Shown in pieces: positions 1 through 6,738 of a stretch of 17,971 nucleotides of DNA. A model generated the notes under the pieces. It worked only from the letters and a program-made list of their open reading frames with translations, did not search any database and had not been told where the DNA came from. The position numbers were made by a program, and so were the translations under genes. Origin of the DNA: VFZS01 sp964353255 (lineage in GTDB: Bacteria; Acidobacteriota; Terriglobia; Bryobacterales; Bryobacteraceae); assembly GCA_964353255.1 (NCBI GenBank), contig CAYGVJ010000109.1, forward strand, positions 1 to 17,971. The letters are read 5' to 3'. Numbering within the stretch: position 1 is the stretch's first letter; the number at the start of each line of letters is the position of its first letter.

Positions 1-30
1 TTGACTTGCCGCCCGGCGTCGGCTTAGAAT
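1..30 (+). promoter_or_regulatory. Sigma70-type promoter for the first small gene
   Basis: A -35 box TTGACT (1-6) and a -10 box TAGAAT (25-30) are separated by 18 bases, close to the housekeeping consensus. Transcription would start near base 37, ten bases before the Shine-Dalgarno sequence AGGAGG (46-51). If this promoter is used, the in-frame TTG at 6-8 lies inside the promoter and cannot be the start codon of the downstream gene. The left window edge prevents checking for upstream elements. Confidence 0.6.
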
Positions 31-56
31 CAACAGCGATCCACCAGGAGGCACTT

Positions 57-371
57 ATCTCGTTCTGGAAGAAGCTGTTTGGCGTCCCCGAAGGCTCCTC
101 CGGCGAAGGACCGTCTTCCGGCCCCGCCCGGGTGATTCCGGTCAACTGCGTGGCCGCCGAGTACGCCTACATCCAGGCCGACCGCTGCGGCTGCGGCGGC
201 GCCTGGGAGAAGCTGGGGCGGGTCTCGGACTACAACCAACTGCCCCACCACATCACTGACCACTTCCGCCTGAAGTGCCGGAGCTGCGGCCGCCTCCAGC
301 CACTGGCCTTCGAGGTTGACGTGAACTCACCGGAGTACGAAGGAGGAGGCTTGCTGGGCGGCCGGCGCTAA
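57..371 (+). CDS. Small zinc-ribbon protein, probable ATC start
   Basis: This is an unrecognised 104-residue protein if started at the ATC codon 57-59. That codon sits 5 bases after AGGAGG and yields an N-terminus M-S-F-W-K-K-L-F-G, typical of a small soluble protein. No ATG or GTG, and no TTG outside the promoter, is suitably placed. The only in-frame canonical alternative is TTG at 6-8, which overlaps the promoter and lies too far from the Shine-Dalgarno site. Visible features are Cys44 and Cys46 (CGCGG) and Cys74 and Cys77 (CRSC), a spacing that fits a zinc ribbon, followed by a short beta-rich tail and a Gly-rich end. It converges on the fumarase gene with only 14 bases between the stops and no terminator hairpin there. 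The function is unknown; metal binding is inferred from the cysteines. Confidence 0.65.
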   Translation: MSFWKKLFGVPEGSSGEGPSSGPARVIPVNCVAAEYAYIQADRCGCGGAWEKLGRVSDYNQLPHHITDHFRLKCRSCGRLQPLAFEVDVNSPEYEGGGLLGGRR

Positions 372-385
372 GCCCCCCGGAACGG

Positions 386-1906
386 TCATCCCCCCGCTAA
401 AGTCGCCAGCGTCTCGCCGGTGGCCCGCTCGAGGTCGGCGTGCAGGCTGTTGCCGTGCGCGTCCATGGTGACGATGGTCAAGAAATTCTTCACCCGCAGG
501 TGCCACATGGCCTCCGGGACGCCGAACTCCGGCAGGAAGTGCACGCCCAGCACCTTCTGGGTGGCCTGCGCATAGAATTGCGCCGCGCCGCCGATGGCGT
601 GCAGGTACACGGCGCCGTACTCCTTCATCGCCGCGGAGGTCTTGGCGCCCATCCCGCCCTTGCCCACCACCCCCCGCAGGCCGTAGCGGCGGATCACCTC
701 GCCCTGGTAGGGCTCTTCGCGGCTGCTGGTAGTCGGTCCGGCCGCCTTGGTGAACCACTCGTCGCCTTGTTTGAGCATCACGGGGCCACAGTGGTAGATG
801 ACGGCGCCGCGCAGGTCCACCGGCGGCGGGTTCTTCATCAGGTAGGCATGCACCATGTCGCGACCGGTGTACATCTCGCCGTTGATCAGCACCACGTCGC
901 CGACCTTCAGGGCGCGCACCGCCTCCTCGGTCAGAGGCGTGGCGAGCACCACTTCACGCCCGGTGAGCGTGAAGCCTTCCTCCCCGGCCAGGCGCGCGAC
1001 CGGCCGGTCCGGGTCGCGGTACAGCCAGCGCGTGATGGCGCCGCTCGATGGATCCAGCCGCACCCCCAGGCGCCGGAAGGCCCAGCAGTCGTAAGCCACC
1101 GAGACGAAGAAGCTCGCCGGAAGGCGGTTAGCCGCGGTGATCTTGCAGCCGATCAGCGAGACCCTGCCCCCGAAGCCCATCGGCCCCACGCCCAGGCGGT
1201 TGGCTTCCTCCATGATCCGCGCCTCCAGCCGCGCCAGCTCCGGGTTCGGATTCACGTCGTCGAGCGTACGGAACAGTTGCTCCTTGGCCAGCTCGTAGCT
1301 GTGCGGGCGATCGCTGCCGATGCACACCCCCAGGGCGCCGGGCGCGCAGCCCTGGCCCTGCGCCTGCCAGACCGCGTGCAGGATGCACTTGCGCACGCCC
1401 TCCAGGTTGCGGTCCGCGCGCCCCAGGTGCGCCAGCTCGCAAGGCAGCGAGTACTGGGCGTTCATGTTCTCGCACCCGCCGCCCTTGAGGATCAGCTTGA
1501 CCTCGATCGCGTCCTCCTCCCACTGCTCGAAGTGGAAGATGGGCGTCCCTACCCCCAGGTTGTTGCCGGTGTTCTTGCCGGTGAGCGAATCCACCGAGTT
1601 GGGGCGCAGCTTGCCCAGGCGCGTAGCTTCGGCCACGGCCTGGCAGGCCGCCTGGCGAATCTGCACTTGACTGACGCCTGCGGGCGCGCGGATGAGGAAG
1701 GTCGGCATGCCGGTGTCCTGGCAAATGGGCGCCTCGTCCCGGTAAGCCGAGTCTACGTTATCGGCAATGATCTGGAAGGCCTGGGCGGCCTGCGTTCCAG
1801 GACTCTCCACCGGCATGGCCGCGGCCATGGCCGCACGGACATCCAGCGGCAAGTTGGCCGAAGTCTGCGTGATCAACTCCAGCAAGCTGTTGGCAAGAAA
1901 TTGCAT
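386..1906 (-). CDS. Class I (iron-sulfur) fumarate hydratase, single chain
   Basis: Interconverts fumarate and malate (EC 4.2.1.2) in the cytoplasm using a [4Fe-4S] cluster. The 506-residue chain joins the alpha (about 1-300) and beta (about 305-506) regions that are separate subunits in many bacteria. Alpha-region landmarks are CQDTG (Cys62), GGGCEN (142-147) and GCAPG (Cys187). Together with Cys274, Cys62 and Cys187 are the likely cluster ligands, judged by position within the family. The beta region has the TGRD segment near 347, HCGP near 372, GPTTSS (390-395) and GKGGMG (415-420). The ATG at 1906 was chosen because GAGGAGG lies 5 bases upstream; an in-frame extension to 1936 has no such site. 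It lies 37 bases downstream of the membrane-fusion gene, so co-transcription is possible although no functional link is evident. Tartrate dehydratase is the main alternative within the family. Confidence 0.9.
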   Translation of the reverse strand: MQFLANSLLELITQTSANLPLDVRAAMAAAMPVESPGTQAAQAFQIIADNVDSAYRDEAPICQDTGMPTFLIRAPAGVSQVQIRQAACQAVAEATRLGKLRPNSVDSLTGKNTGNNLGVGTPIFHFEQWEEDAIEVKLILKGGGCENMNAQYSLPCELAHLGRADRNLEGVRKCILHAVWQAQGQGCAPGALGVCIGSDRPHSYELAKEQLFRTLDDVNPNPELARLEARIMEEANRLGVGPMGFGGRVSLIGCKITAANRLPASFFVSVAYDCWAFRRLGVRLDPSSGAITRWLYRDPDRPVARLAGEEGFTLTGREVVLATPLTEEAVRALKVGDVVLINGEMYTGRDMVHAYLMKNPPPVDLRGAVIYHCGPVMLKQGDEWFTKAAGPTTSSREEPYQGEVIRRYGLRGVVGKGGMGAKTSAAMKEYGAVYLHAIGGAAQFYAQATQKVLGVHFLPEFGVPEAMWHLRVKNFLTIVTMDAHGNSLHADLERATGETLATLAGG

Positions 1907-1943
1907 GTGCTCCTCCTCATAAGAATCTGGGGCCACAAACCGC

Positions 1944-2948
1944 TTATCTTAGCTTGATCCGCACCTGGACACTCACGCCCGGACGCACCGCCGGTCCGGG
2001 GCTGGTGAACTCGACGATCGCCTGGCCGAGCTTGACCTCCCGGACGTTCCCCGGGATGCCCTGATCGCCCAATTCGGCCGCCATGATAACGGCCTGCTGG
2101 CCGCGCTGGAGGCGCTCCAGCACCGGCGGCTCGGGCTCGACCCATGCTTCCAGGGCGGACAAATCCACGGCGATCTGGAACAGGTCCTTGAGGTCACGGT
2201 CCACCTCATCGCCCGCCTGCTTGGCGCGACTCAGCAGCAGGCCGTCCACAGGGGAATGAATCTCCGCGCTGGCCAGATTCTGCTTGACGTCCTCCAGTTC
2301 CCGGTTGCTGTCCTCGACCAGCCGCCGGGCGTTGTCCCCTTCTTTGCGCAAGGCGTCCACGCGCAACCGGGTCTGGCGGGCCAGCTCGTCCAGGTTCTGG
2401 AATTGCTCCCGGGCGAGCTCGAACTCCTTCTGGGCTTTCTCGAAAACCAGCCGGGCTGTAGCCTGCTCAGTGTTAAGCATCTGCTGGCGCAGATAGACCT
2501 TCTCGGCGCGCTCGTACTCGCTGCGCGCGCGGCTGGCGTCGGCCTGCGCGCGCGAGGCCTCCAGCCGCGCCGCGACGTAGTTGCTGTTGAGCAACTCCAG
2601 GCGGGACTGCGCGCGCTCGGCCTGCGCGGCGGTCACTTGCTGTGCCGTCTCCAGGCCGAGGTTCTTGACCCGGGCCAGCAACTGGCCCTCGTAAACCTCC
2701 TCCCCCGGCTGCGCTCCGACGAACTCGAGGGTCCCGTCCATGGGCACTCCCACGGAGACGACGTGCTGGGCGTAAACCTTGCCGGGAAGACTGACCTCGG
2801 GCCCCAGGAAAGCCCCCGGCGGGCTCTGGGAGCCCGCTGGGCGGCCCGCCGCGGCGCGGTATTCAGCCCGGCGCAGCAGGGACAGCGCGCCGGCGGCGAT
2901 GACCACCAGTACCGCCGTGCCCCCGATCAGCAGCCACTTGCCCCGCAT
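1944..2948 (-). CDS. HlyD-like membrane-fusion (periplasmic adaptor) protein
   Basis: Periplasmic adaptor subunits link an inner-membrane pump to an outer-membrane channel. This 334-residue protein has one N-terminal membrane anchor (about 4-25) and a first half-lipoyl segment around 58-95 (ending EVYEGQLLARV). A long Ala/Glu/Arg/Gln-rich coiled-coil hairpin (about 100-228) follows, then the second half-lipoyl strand (AEIHSPVDGLLLS, 228-240) and a beta-barrel (about 255-334). The order and length fit the family. The start at 2948 puts the hydrophobic anchor directly at the N-terminus. An extension to 2996 has no better ribosome site, and neither start has a strong one. No pump or outer-membrane channel gene is adjacent, so the partner is unknown. 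A probable mobile element begins about 50 bases upstream and may have replaced or altered the original promoter. Confidence 0.85.
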   Translation of the reverse strand: MRGKWLLIGGTAVLVVIAAGALSLLRRAEYRAAAGRPAGSQSPPGAFLGPEVSLPGKVYAQHVVSVGVPMDGTLEFVGAQPGEEVYEGQLLARVKNLGLETAQQVTAAQAERAQSRLELLNSNYVAARLEASRAQADASRARSEYERAEKVYLRQQMLNTEQATARLVFEKAQKEFELAREQFQNLDELARQTRLRVDALRKEGDNARRLVEDSNRELEDVKQNLASAEIHSPVDGLLLSRAKQAGDEVDRDLKDLFQIAVDLSALEAWVEPEPPVLERLQRGQQAVIMAAELGDQGIPGNVREVKLGQAIVEFTSPGPAVRPGVSVQVRIKLR

Positions 2949-2999
2949 AGGATGGCGAACTACGACTCTAGCACCGATGGAAGGCGGCCCGCGCATGCG

Positions 3000-3204
3000 C
3001 GTAATCCGTCCGTAGCGAGGGACTGCCTGGGTGAAGCGCCCGCTGGCGTAACGGGCAAGTTCATGCGCTTGTCACCGGCCCGGTGAGCCAGCCGGGGGGC
3101 TGGCTCGCGGGTCGGGGACCCGCCCTACTGCGGGCCGTTGTAAGGCGGACGCCCACGTCCGCGTTCGGCCCCCTGGCCGAACTCTTTCTAACGGACGGAT
3201 TACG
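3000..3204. mobile_element. MITE-like non-coding element with 14-bp terminal inverted repeats
   Basis: Bases 3000-3013 (CGTAATCCGTCCGT) are perfectly inverted at 3191-3204, enclosing 205 bases with no credible gene. Between them lies a run of perfect stems: 3038-3042/3052-3056, 3072-3078/3080-3086, 3085-3093/3098-3106, 3107-3113/3117-3123, 3145-3151/3156-3162 and 3163-3170/3175-3182. GCATG occurs just outside both ends (2993-2997 and 3205-3209); on the left it is 2 bases away from the repeat, so it is only a possible target duplication. The design resembles non-autonomous elements or compound REP-type repeats, but no family is recognised. It fills most of the stretch between the membrane-fusion gene and the broken chromate-transporter gene. 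Confidence 0.6.
3085..3182. repeat. Four-hairpin cluster inside the MITE-like element
   Basis: There are four perfect stem-loops in two back-to-back pairs. The first pair is a 9-bp stem GAGCCAGCC/GGCTGGCTC with a GGGG loop, then a 7-bp stem GCGGGTC/GACCCGC with a GGG loop starting at the next base. The second pair is a 7-bp stem GCGGACG/CGTCCGC with a CCCA loop, then an 8-bp stem GTTCGGCC/GGCCGAAC with a CCCT loop, again with no base between them. A 21-base spacer (3124-3144) separates the pairs. No U-run follows on either strand, so these are not ordinary terminators. Confidence 0.8.
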
Positions 3205-3254
3205 GCATGTTGCCTTCTGCCCGTCAATGCGAGAATCGCGATCATCGAGTCCCG

Positions 3255-3475
3255 ATGGTCTCTCTTGCCCGGCTGTCGCTGATTTTTCCTCGCATCAGCA
3301 ACCTGACCATGGGCGGCGGCGATCCGACCATGGCGGCGCTGGAGCGCGAATTGGTCGCGCGCCGCCGCTGGCCGTCGCCGCCGCGGCCTTCCTGGTCCTG
3401 ACCCAGACCAAGCTCGACGTGCTGTGGGTGCTGGCCGGCTCGGCGGCGGTGGGACTCGTCGCCCGCGCGTTCTGA
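3255..3475 (+). pseudogene. chrA: Chromate transporter remnant, internally deleted and frameshifted
   Basis: The reading frame from ATG 3255 gives about 39 residues that look like the N-terminus of a ChrA-family chromate/anion transporter: a hydrophobic first helix, the GGGDPTMAALEREL segment and ARRRW. At about 3369 this frame departs from the family. The +2-shifted frame then gives a typical ChrA C-terminal helix (TQTKLDVLWVLAGSAAVGL) ending at the TGA 3473-3475. The middle membrane helices are missing, at least 100 residues even against the short form of the family. The junction lies in a GCCGCC-rich stretch, which suggests deletion between short repeats. The product cannot be a working transporter. 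It converges on the GH97 gene 23 bases away. An in-frame ATG at 3207 would add 16 unremarkable residues, some from beyond the mobile element. Confidence 0.75.
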
Positions 3476-3498
3476 AGCGCCGGTTGCCAGACCCGAGC

Positions 3499-5484
3499 CT
3501 AGGGCTTGAGCGGGACAAACCGCACGGCGTATCCGCCGGCGGGCGCGAGCTGCGCCTTGAGGCGCGCGGCGCGGTCCACGGTTTTCTTCTCGATGACCAC
3601 GTTCTTGGGGAAGCGGTCCGCGTCGGCCGCGTCGGCGTAGATCTCCGCCCGGTAGCGGCCGCTGCCCAGGAAGTTGAGCGGAATGTCGAGCTGGCGCGGC
3701 GTCCAGTTGGTCATGCTGCCCAGGAACCACTCGGCTCCGCGGCGGCGCGCCATCGTAATGTATTCGCCGGGCAGGCCGTTGAGCACACGGGTTTCATCCC
3801 AGGTGGCCGGCACGGCTTTGATGAACTCAAATGCCGGCTGGCCCTCGTAGGCCGAGGGATGATCGGAGACCATCTGGATGGGCGCCTCGTACACCGCGTA
3901 CATGGCCAGGTGGTGCGCGCGCGTGCCCATCACCATGGGTTCACGCATTCGCGCCTCGAAGTCCGCCTTGGTGACGTTTTCAAAGCCGCCCGGCGTGTAG
4001 TCCATCAGCCCGGGGAGCATGCGCGTGAAGGGCAGCATCACGTGGTGGTCGGGGTTGTCCCGGCTGCCCGCCTTGGACTGCTCCATCCCCAGGACCGCCT
4101 CGTAGCCCAGCACGTTGGGCCAGGTGCGCTCCAGGCCGGAGGGGTTGGTGGAACCGTGGAAGTCCACCAGCAGGCGATGCTGCGCGGCCTTCTCGGCGAC
4201 GCGGTAGTAGAAGTCGATGCCCCCCTGGTCGTCGCGCTCGACGAAGTCGATCTTCAAACCGGCCACGCCCCACTTCTGGTACAGCGGGAAGGCGTCGTTC
4301 ATCTGCTTTTCCACCGCAGAATAGTGGAGCCAGATCCACACCTTCACGCCTTTGGTCGCCGCGTAGCGCACCACCTCGGGGATATCCACGCGGCCATTCA
4401 TTTGGGTGATGTCGTTACGGGCGGACCAGCCGGCGTCCACCAGCATGTACTCGAAGCCGGAGCGCGCGGCGAAGTCTACGTAGTACTTCATGTTGTCGGT
4501 GGTGAACGCGGGTTTGCCGTCAGGCCCCAGGCTGCCGCTCCACCAATCCCAGGAGGCCTTCCCCGGCCGGATCCAGGAGGTGTCCTTAATGGCCGACTCG
4601 GGGTTCAGACTGGTGATGACGTTGGATTCGATCAGTTTGCCCGGCTCGGTGGCCACCAGCAGCGCTCGCCACGCCGAGTGGTGCGGCAAGGCGCCGATGA
4701 CCGCGGTCTCCGGGTCGTCCAGGTGCGGCGCCAGCCGGCATTCGAACTTGTGGCTGGTCCAGCCGCCCGAAGGGTTCACCAGGTACATGGCCGCGTAGTC
4801 GCGCAGGTCGGCCTCGGTGATCGCCATCCAGGCCACACCCGGCACTTCCATCAGCAGCGGAAGCCCGACCAGCGCTATGCTCGCCACACCGCCCTGGTTG
4901 GAAAGACTGCTCGCCGAAAGCTTGATGAACTCGCTCTCGTACATCGACCGGTAATTGGGCAGGACCAGCGCGTAGACGATGGGGTCCTTGCTGATGCGGA
5001 ACTCGGTGCCCTCCTTCGCCAGGCAGAACTCGCTCAGCGCGGGCTGCGCGGGGACCAGATAGCGGAACGCCACGGCGTCGTCGTAGGCGCGGGCCTCCAT
5101 CACCAGCTTCCGCCCGGGGGCGCCGGTTTCCTCGAGCTCCACGCGCAGGGCGTTGTAGTGGTTGCGGACCTGGCTCGCCCGGCCGGCGACCAGACGGTAG
5201 GTCTCATCCGTCTTCGATGATGTCGTGTTCACGATGCGCACGTCCTGGCCCAACGGTGGTTGCCCTTTCAGGTCCAGCCGGAGCGCCGACGGTTCGATGA
5301 GCGGTTTGCCTTGAAACGACACCATGTAGACAAGCTGGCCCCCCGCCGGAGCGGGCTGGTTTTGCGCGACGGTCCGGAAGCTGATCGCCAGCCGGCCGTC
5401 CGGGGAGTTGACAACGGCGGTGCCGGACTGCGGCCAGACCGTCGCAGCCGTGAGCAGAAGAGCAAGTATCGTAGTGTAGCGCAT
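3499..5484 (-). CDS. Secreted glycoside hydrolase family 97 enzyme, probably retaining alpha-galactosidase type
   Basis: GH97 enzymes release alpha-linked glucose or galactose and need calcium. The 661-residue protein has a Sec signal (about 1-20, MRYTTILALLL), an N-terminal beta-sandwich (about 25-290), a TIM barrel (about 300-560) and a C-terminal beta domain (about 575-661), which is full length for the family. Asp413 in GLKIDF sits where retaining GH97 members have their nucleophile; inverting SusB-type enzymes lack it. The acid/base is probably Glu462 or Glu468 in GYEAVLGME. Other family segments are SWDWW (311-315), VDAGW (349-353) and the GSTNPSG loop (444-450). The ATG at 5484 gives a clean signal peptide. 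No Shine-Dalgarno site is seen, but a -10-like TATAAG lies 8 bases before it. A terminator at 5518-5553 isolates it from upstream genes. Substrate assignment rests on the Asp only. Confidence 0.88.
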   Translation of the reverse strand: MRYTTILALLLTAATVWPQSGTAVVNSPDGRLAISFRTVAQNQPAPAGGQLVYMVSFQGKPLIEPSALRLDLKGQPPLGQDVRIVNTTSSKTDETYRLVAGRASQVRNHYNALRVELEETGAPGRKLVMEARAYDDAVAFRYLVPAQPALSEFCLAKEGTEFRISKDPIVYALVLPNYRSMYESEFIKLSASSLSNQGGVASIALVGLPLLMEVPGVAWMAITEADLRDYAAMYLVNPSGGWTSHKFECRLAPHLDDPETAVIGALPHHSAWRALLVATEPGKLIESNVITSLNPESAIKDTSWIRPGKASWDWWSGSLGPDGKPAFTTDNMKYYVDFAARSGFEYMLVDAGWSARNDITQMNGRVDIPEVVRYAATKGVKVWIWLHYSAVEKQMNDAFPLYQKWGVAGLKIDFVERDDQGGIDFYYRVAEKAAQHRLLVDFHGSTNPSGLERTWPNVLGYEAVLGMEQSKAGSRDNPDHHVMLPFTRMLPGLMDYTPGGFENVTKADFEARMREPMVMGTRAHHLAMYAVYEAPIQMVSDHPSAYEGQPAFEFIKAVPATWDETRVLNGLPGEYITMARRRGAEWFLGSMTNWTPRQLDIPLNFLGSGRYRAEIYADAADADRFPKNVVIEKKTVDRAARLKAQLAPAGGYAVRFVPLKP

Positions 5485-5491
5485 AGACGTA

Positions 5492-5497
5492 CTTATA
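5492..5497 (-). promoter_or_regulatory. Possible -10 box for the GH97 gene
   Basis: TATAAG on the minus strand ends 7 bases before the GH97 ATG (5484), and the match at the -35 position is poor (TTTCAG with a 17-base spacer). Because the strong terminator directly upstream blocks read-through, the gene needs its own start here. If this box is used, transcription would begin at or within a base or two of the ATG, giving a leaderless mRNA, which agrees with the absence of a ribosome-binding site. Confidence 0.35.
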
Positions 5498-5517
5498 CAC
5501 CCTTTGGCAGGCTGCTG

Positions 5518-5553
5518 AAAAACACCGCCCGCAGGCCAGCGGCCTGCGGGCGG
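5518..5553 (-). terminator. Strong intrinsic terminator downstream of the decayed TonB-receptor gene
   Basis: A perfect 13-bp GC-rich stem (5525-5537 with 5541-5553, loop 5538-5540) is followed on the minus strand by TGTTTTT (5524-5518). It lies 7 bases after the receptor stop codon and is the expected Rho-independent terminator of that gene. The bases CAGGCTGCTGAAAAAC (5508-5523, + strand) include the U-run. They also resemble a motif I have seen at ends of mobile repeats, but no element boundary is visible. Confidence 0.85.
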
Positions 5554-5560
5554 CACGCTG

Positions 5561-5889
5561 TTAGAACCGGAAACGCAGCGAGGCTTGCATCACTCGCGCC
5601 GCGCGAGCGGAACTCACCTGACGCGCCTGGGCCGGTACATGGGCAGGCCGCTGTAATCCATCATTTTGGACCACACCCAGCTCGCCGAGAAGTCAAACCC
5701 GCGAGCGAACCGGCGGTTGGCGGTAGCCTGCAATGAATGGTAGTTGGAGCTGGCCGAGGTCTCCGTATACGACACACTGGAGAATCCCGGCAGCGGCCGG
5801 AAGAAATTGTCGCTCAGATAAGCGTTGGGGTTGTAGGAGATGGGCGGCTCCCACGTCCCGGAAGAAGTGTAGGCAAACTCCAAACTTGT
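5561..5889 (-). pseudogene. Remnant of an Oar-like TonB-dependent receptor (3' part)
   Basis: Two pieces of one receptor survive. Bases 5889 to about 5625 encode a segment with EFAYTSSGTWEP, a loop with NAYLSDNFFRPLPGFSSV and the strands NYHSLQATANRRFARGFDF and WVWSKMMDYSG. This is the pattern of acidobacterial Oar-type outer-membrane receptors. After a junction near 5620-5630 the frame shifts and the last codons read QVSSARAARVMQASLRFRF followed by TAA (5563-5561), the usual aromatic beta-barrel end. The plug domain, most of the barrel and any signal peptide are absent, and an in-frame stop lies at 5892-5890. The remnant begins 15 bases after the stop of the HEAT gene, so a deletion probably joined them. 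The original gene's terminator is intact downstream. Such receptors import large or scarce nutrients, and its loss removes the obvious importer from this locus. Confidence 0.8.
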
Positions 5890-5904
5890 TCAGTAGTCCT
5901 GTTC

Positions 5905-6717
5905 TTACGAGATTCCCAGGGCGAAGCGGCCGGCCTTCTTTTGCGGCTCCGGGGCGTCGCTCGAGAGGATCGCCCTGCAAATGCGGTCGGCGGCCGAGGG
6001 GTTACCGCTCGCACGCAACGTTCTCGCCAGCCTTGCGCGAGCGACATGGGCGGCGCGCCGCTCTCTCGCCGAGGCAGCCTTCGTCGCCTTCTCGAGAATT
6101 GCGTCGTGTGAGGGCTCGGGAAAGTCGGCCAACGCTTGCAGCGCGGCAATGCGAACCTCCGTTTGCGGATCCCCGGCGGCTGTCCTCAGCGCGGTGAGAA
6201 CTCTCTCTCCCTTTCTTTTTGCGAGGCTGTTAACCACCCCAACACAGAATGTAGGACCAGCGGCATTCAGCGCCGCGATCAGTGCATCAGTCGCACGTTC
6301 GGAGGGATTGCACTCGAGCGCTTGCCGCGCCGTCTCGCGCCCTTCGAGATCGTTCAGGGCCTTAGCGAGGGGCGGTACCGCCGCCTCGACCGGAAGGTAG
6401 CCGAGCAGGCGGGCCAGGTTGCTGCGGACGCGCCTGGGGTACAGGGGTTCAGTCCTCTCTTTCGCGGCGGAAGTAAGAAAGACATTGCTCCGGAACGACG
6501 CTGCACCCCGAGACCCGGCACCCTGCCCAGGCTTGGCCTGAGCGACCAGCGCCTCGCCCAAGGCATTCGCCAGCGCAGTCTGTGCCGCTCGTTCTCCCGG
6601 CCGGCTGACATGGAACACTTCCTCTCGCAGGCACTGATACGCGTAGTAGGCCACTACCTGGTCGGTATCGGCCATCTGCCCGATCCACTGGATCACCGCG
6701 GGGTTAATCGATGGCAT
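5905..6717 (-). CDS. HEAT-repeat protein
   Basis: This 270-residue protein shows no signal peptide, membrane segment or catalytic motif. From about residue 95 to 265 it is built of paired Ala/Leu-rich helices of HEAT type, for example LARLLGYLPVEAAVPPLAKAL, ATDALIAALNAAG, VLTALRTAAGDPQTEVRIAALQALAD. The first 90 residues, beginning with INPAVIQWIGQMADTD, are also mostly helical but less regular. HEAT arrays act as protein-binding scaffolds, so a partner role is inferred. The ATG at 6717 has AGGGAGG about 9 bases upstream. It starts 21 bases after the stop of the oxidoreductase gene and is probably co-transcribed with it. The C-terminus ends normally at TAA 5907-5905, but foreign receptor sequence begins almost at once, so genes that once followed may be lost. 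Exact partner and function are unknown. Confidence 0.78.
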   Translation of the reverse strand: MPSINPAVIQWIGQMADTDQVVAYYAYQCLREEVFHVSRPGERAAQTALANALGEALVAQAKPGQGAGSRGAASFRSNVFLTSAAKERTEPLYPRRVRSNLARLLGYLPVEAAVPPLAKALNDLEGRETARQALECNPSERATDALIAALNAAGPTFCVGVVNSLAKRKGERVLTALRTAAGDPQTEVRIAALQALADFPEPSHDAILEKATKAASARERRAAHVARARLARTLRASGNPSAADRICRAILSSDAPEPQKKAGRFALGIS

Positions 6718-6738
6718 CCCTTTTCCTCCCTATCCGGA

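Noticed and set aside
6..56. TTG at 6-8 as the start of the first gene
   Set aside because: It lies inside the promoter and about 40 bases ahead of the Shine-Dalgarno sequence.
440..1957. Long open frame on + opposite the fumarase gene
   Set aside because: It is a shadow frame: the translation is low-complexity His/Arg/Ala-rich with no family motif, while the minus strand encodes a full fumarase.
3085..3182. Hairpins as intrinsic terminators for the flanking genes
   Set aside because: No U-run follows on either strand, and the flanking genes begin rather than end here, which better fits an inserted element.
3085..3182. CRISPR-like array
   Set aside because: The hairpins differ in sequence and there are no regular repeats with spacers.
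3424..5220. 598-codon open frame on + opposite the GH97 gene
   Set aside because: Antisense shadow caused by high GC in third codon positions; the minus strand has a complete GH97 protein with signal peptide and catalytic residues.
5508..5523. End of an insertion sequence at CAGGCTGCTGAAAAAC
   Set aside because: No matching inverted end or transposase is present, and the A-run is explained as the U-tract of the minus-strand terminator.
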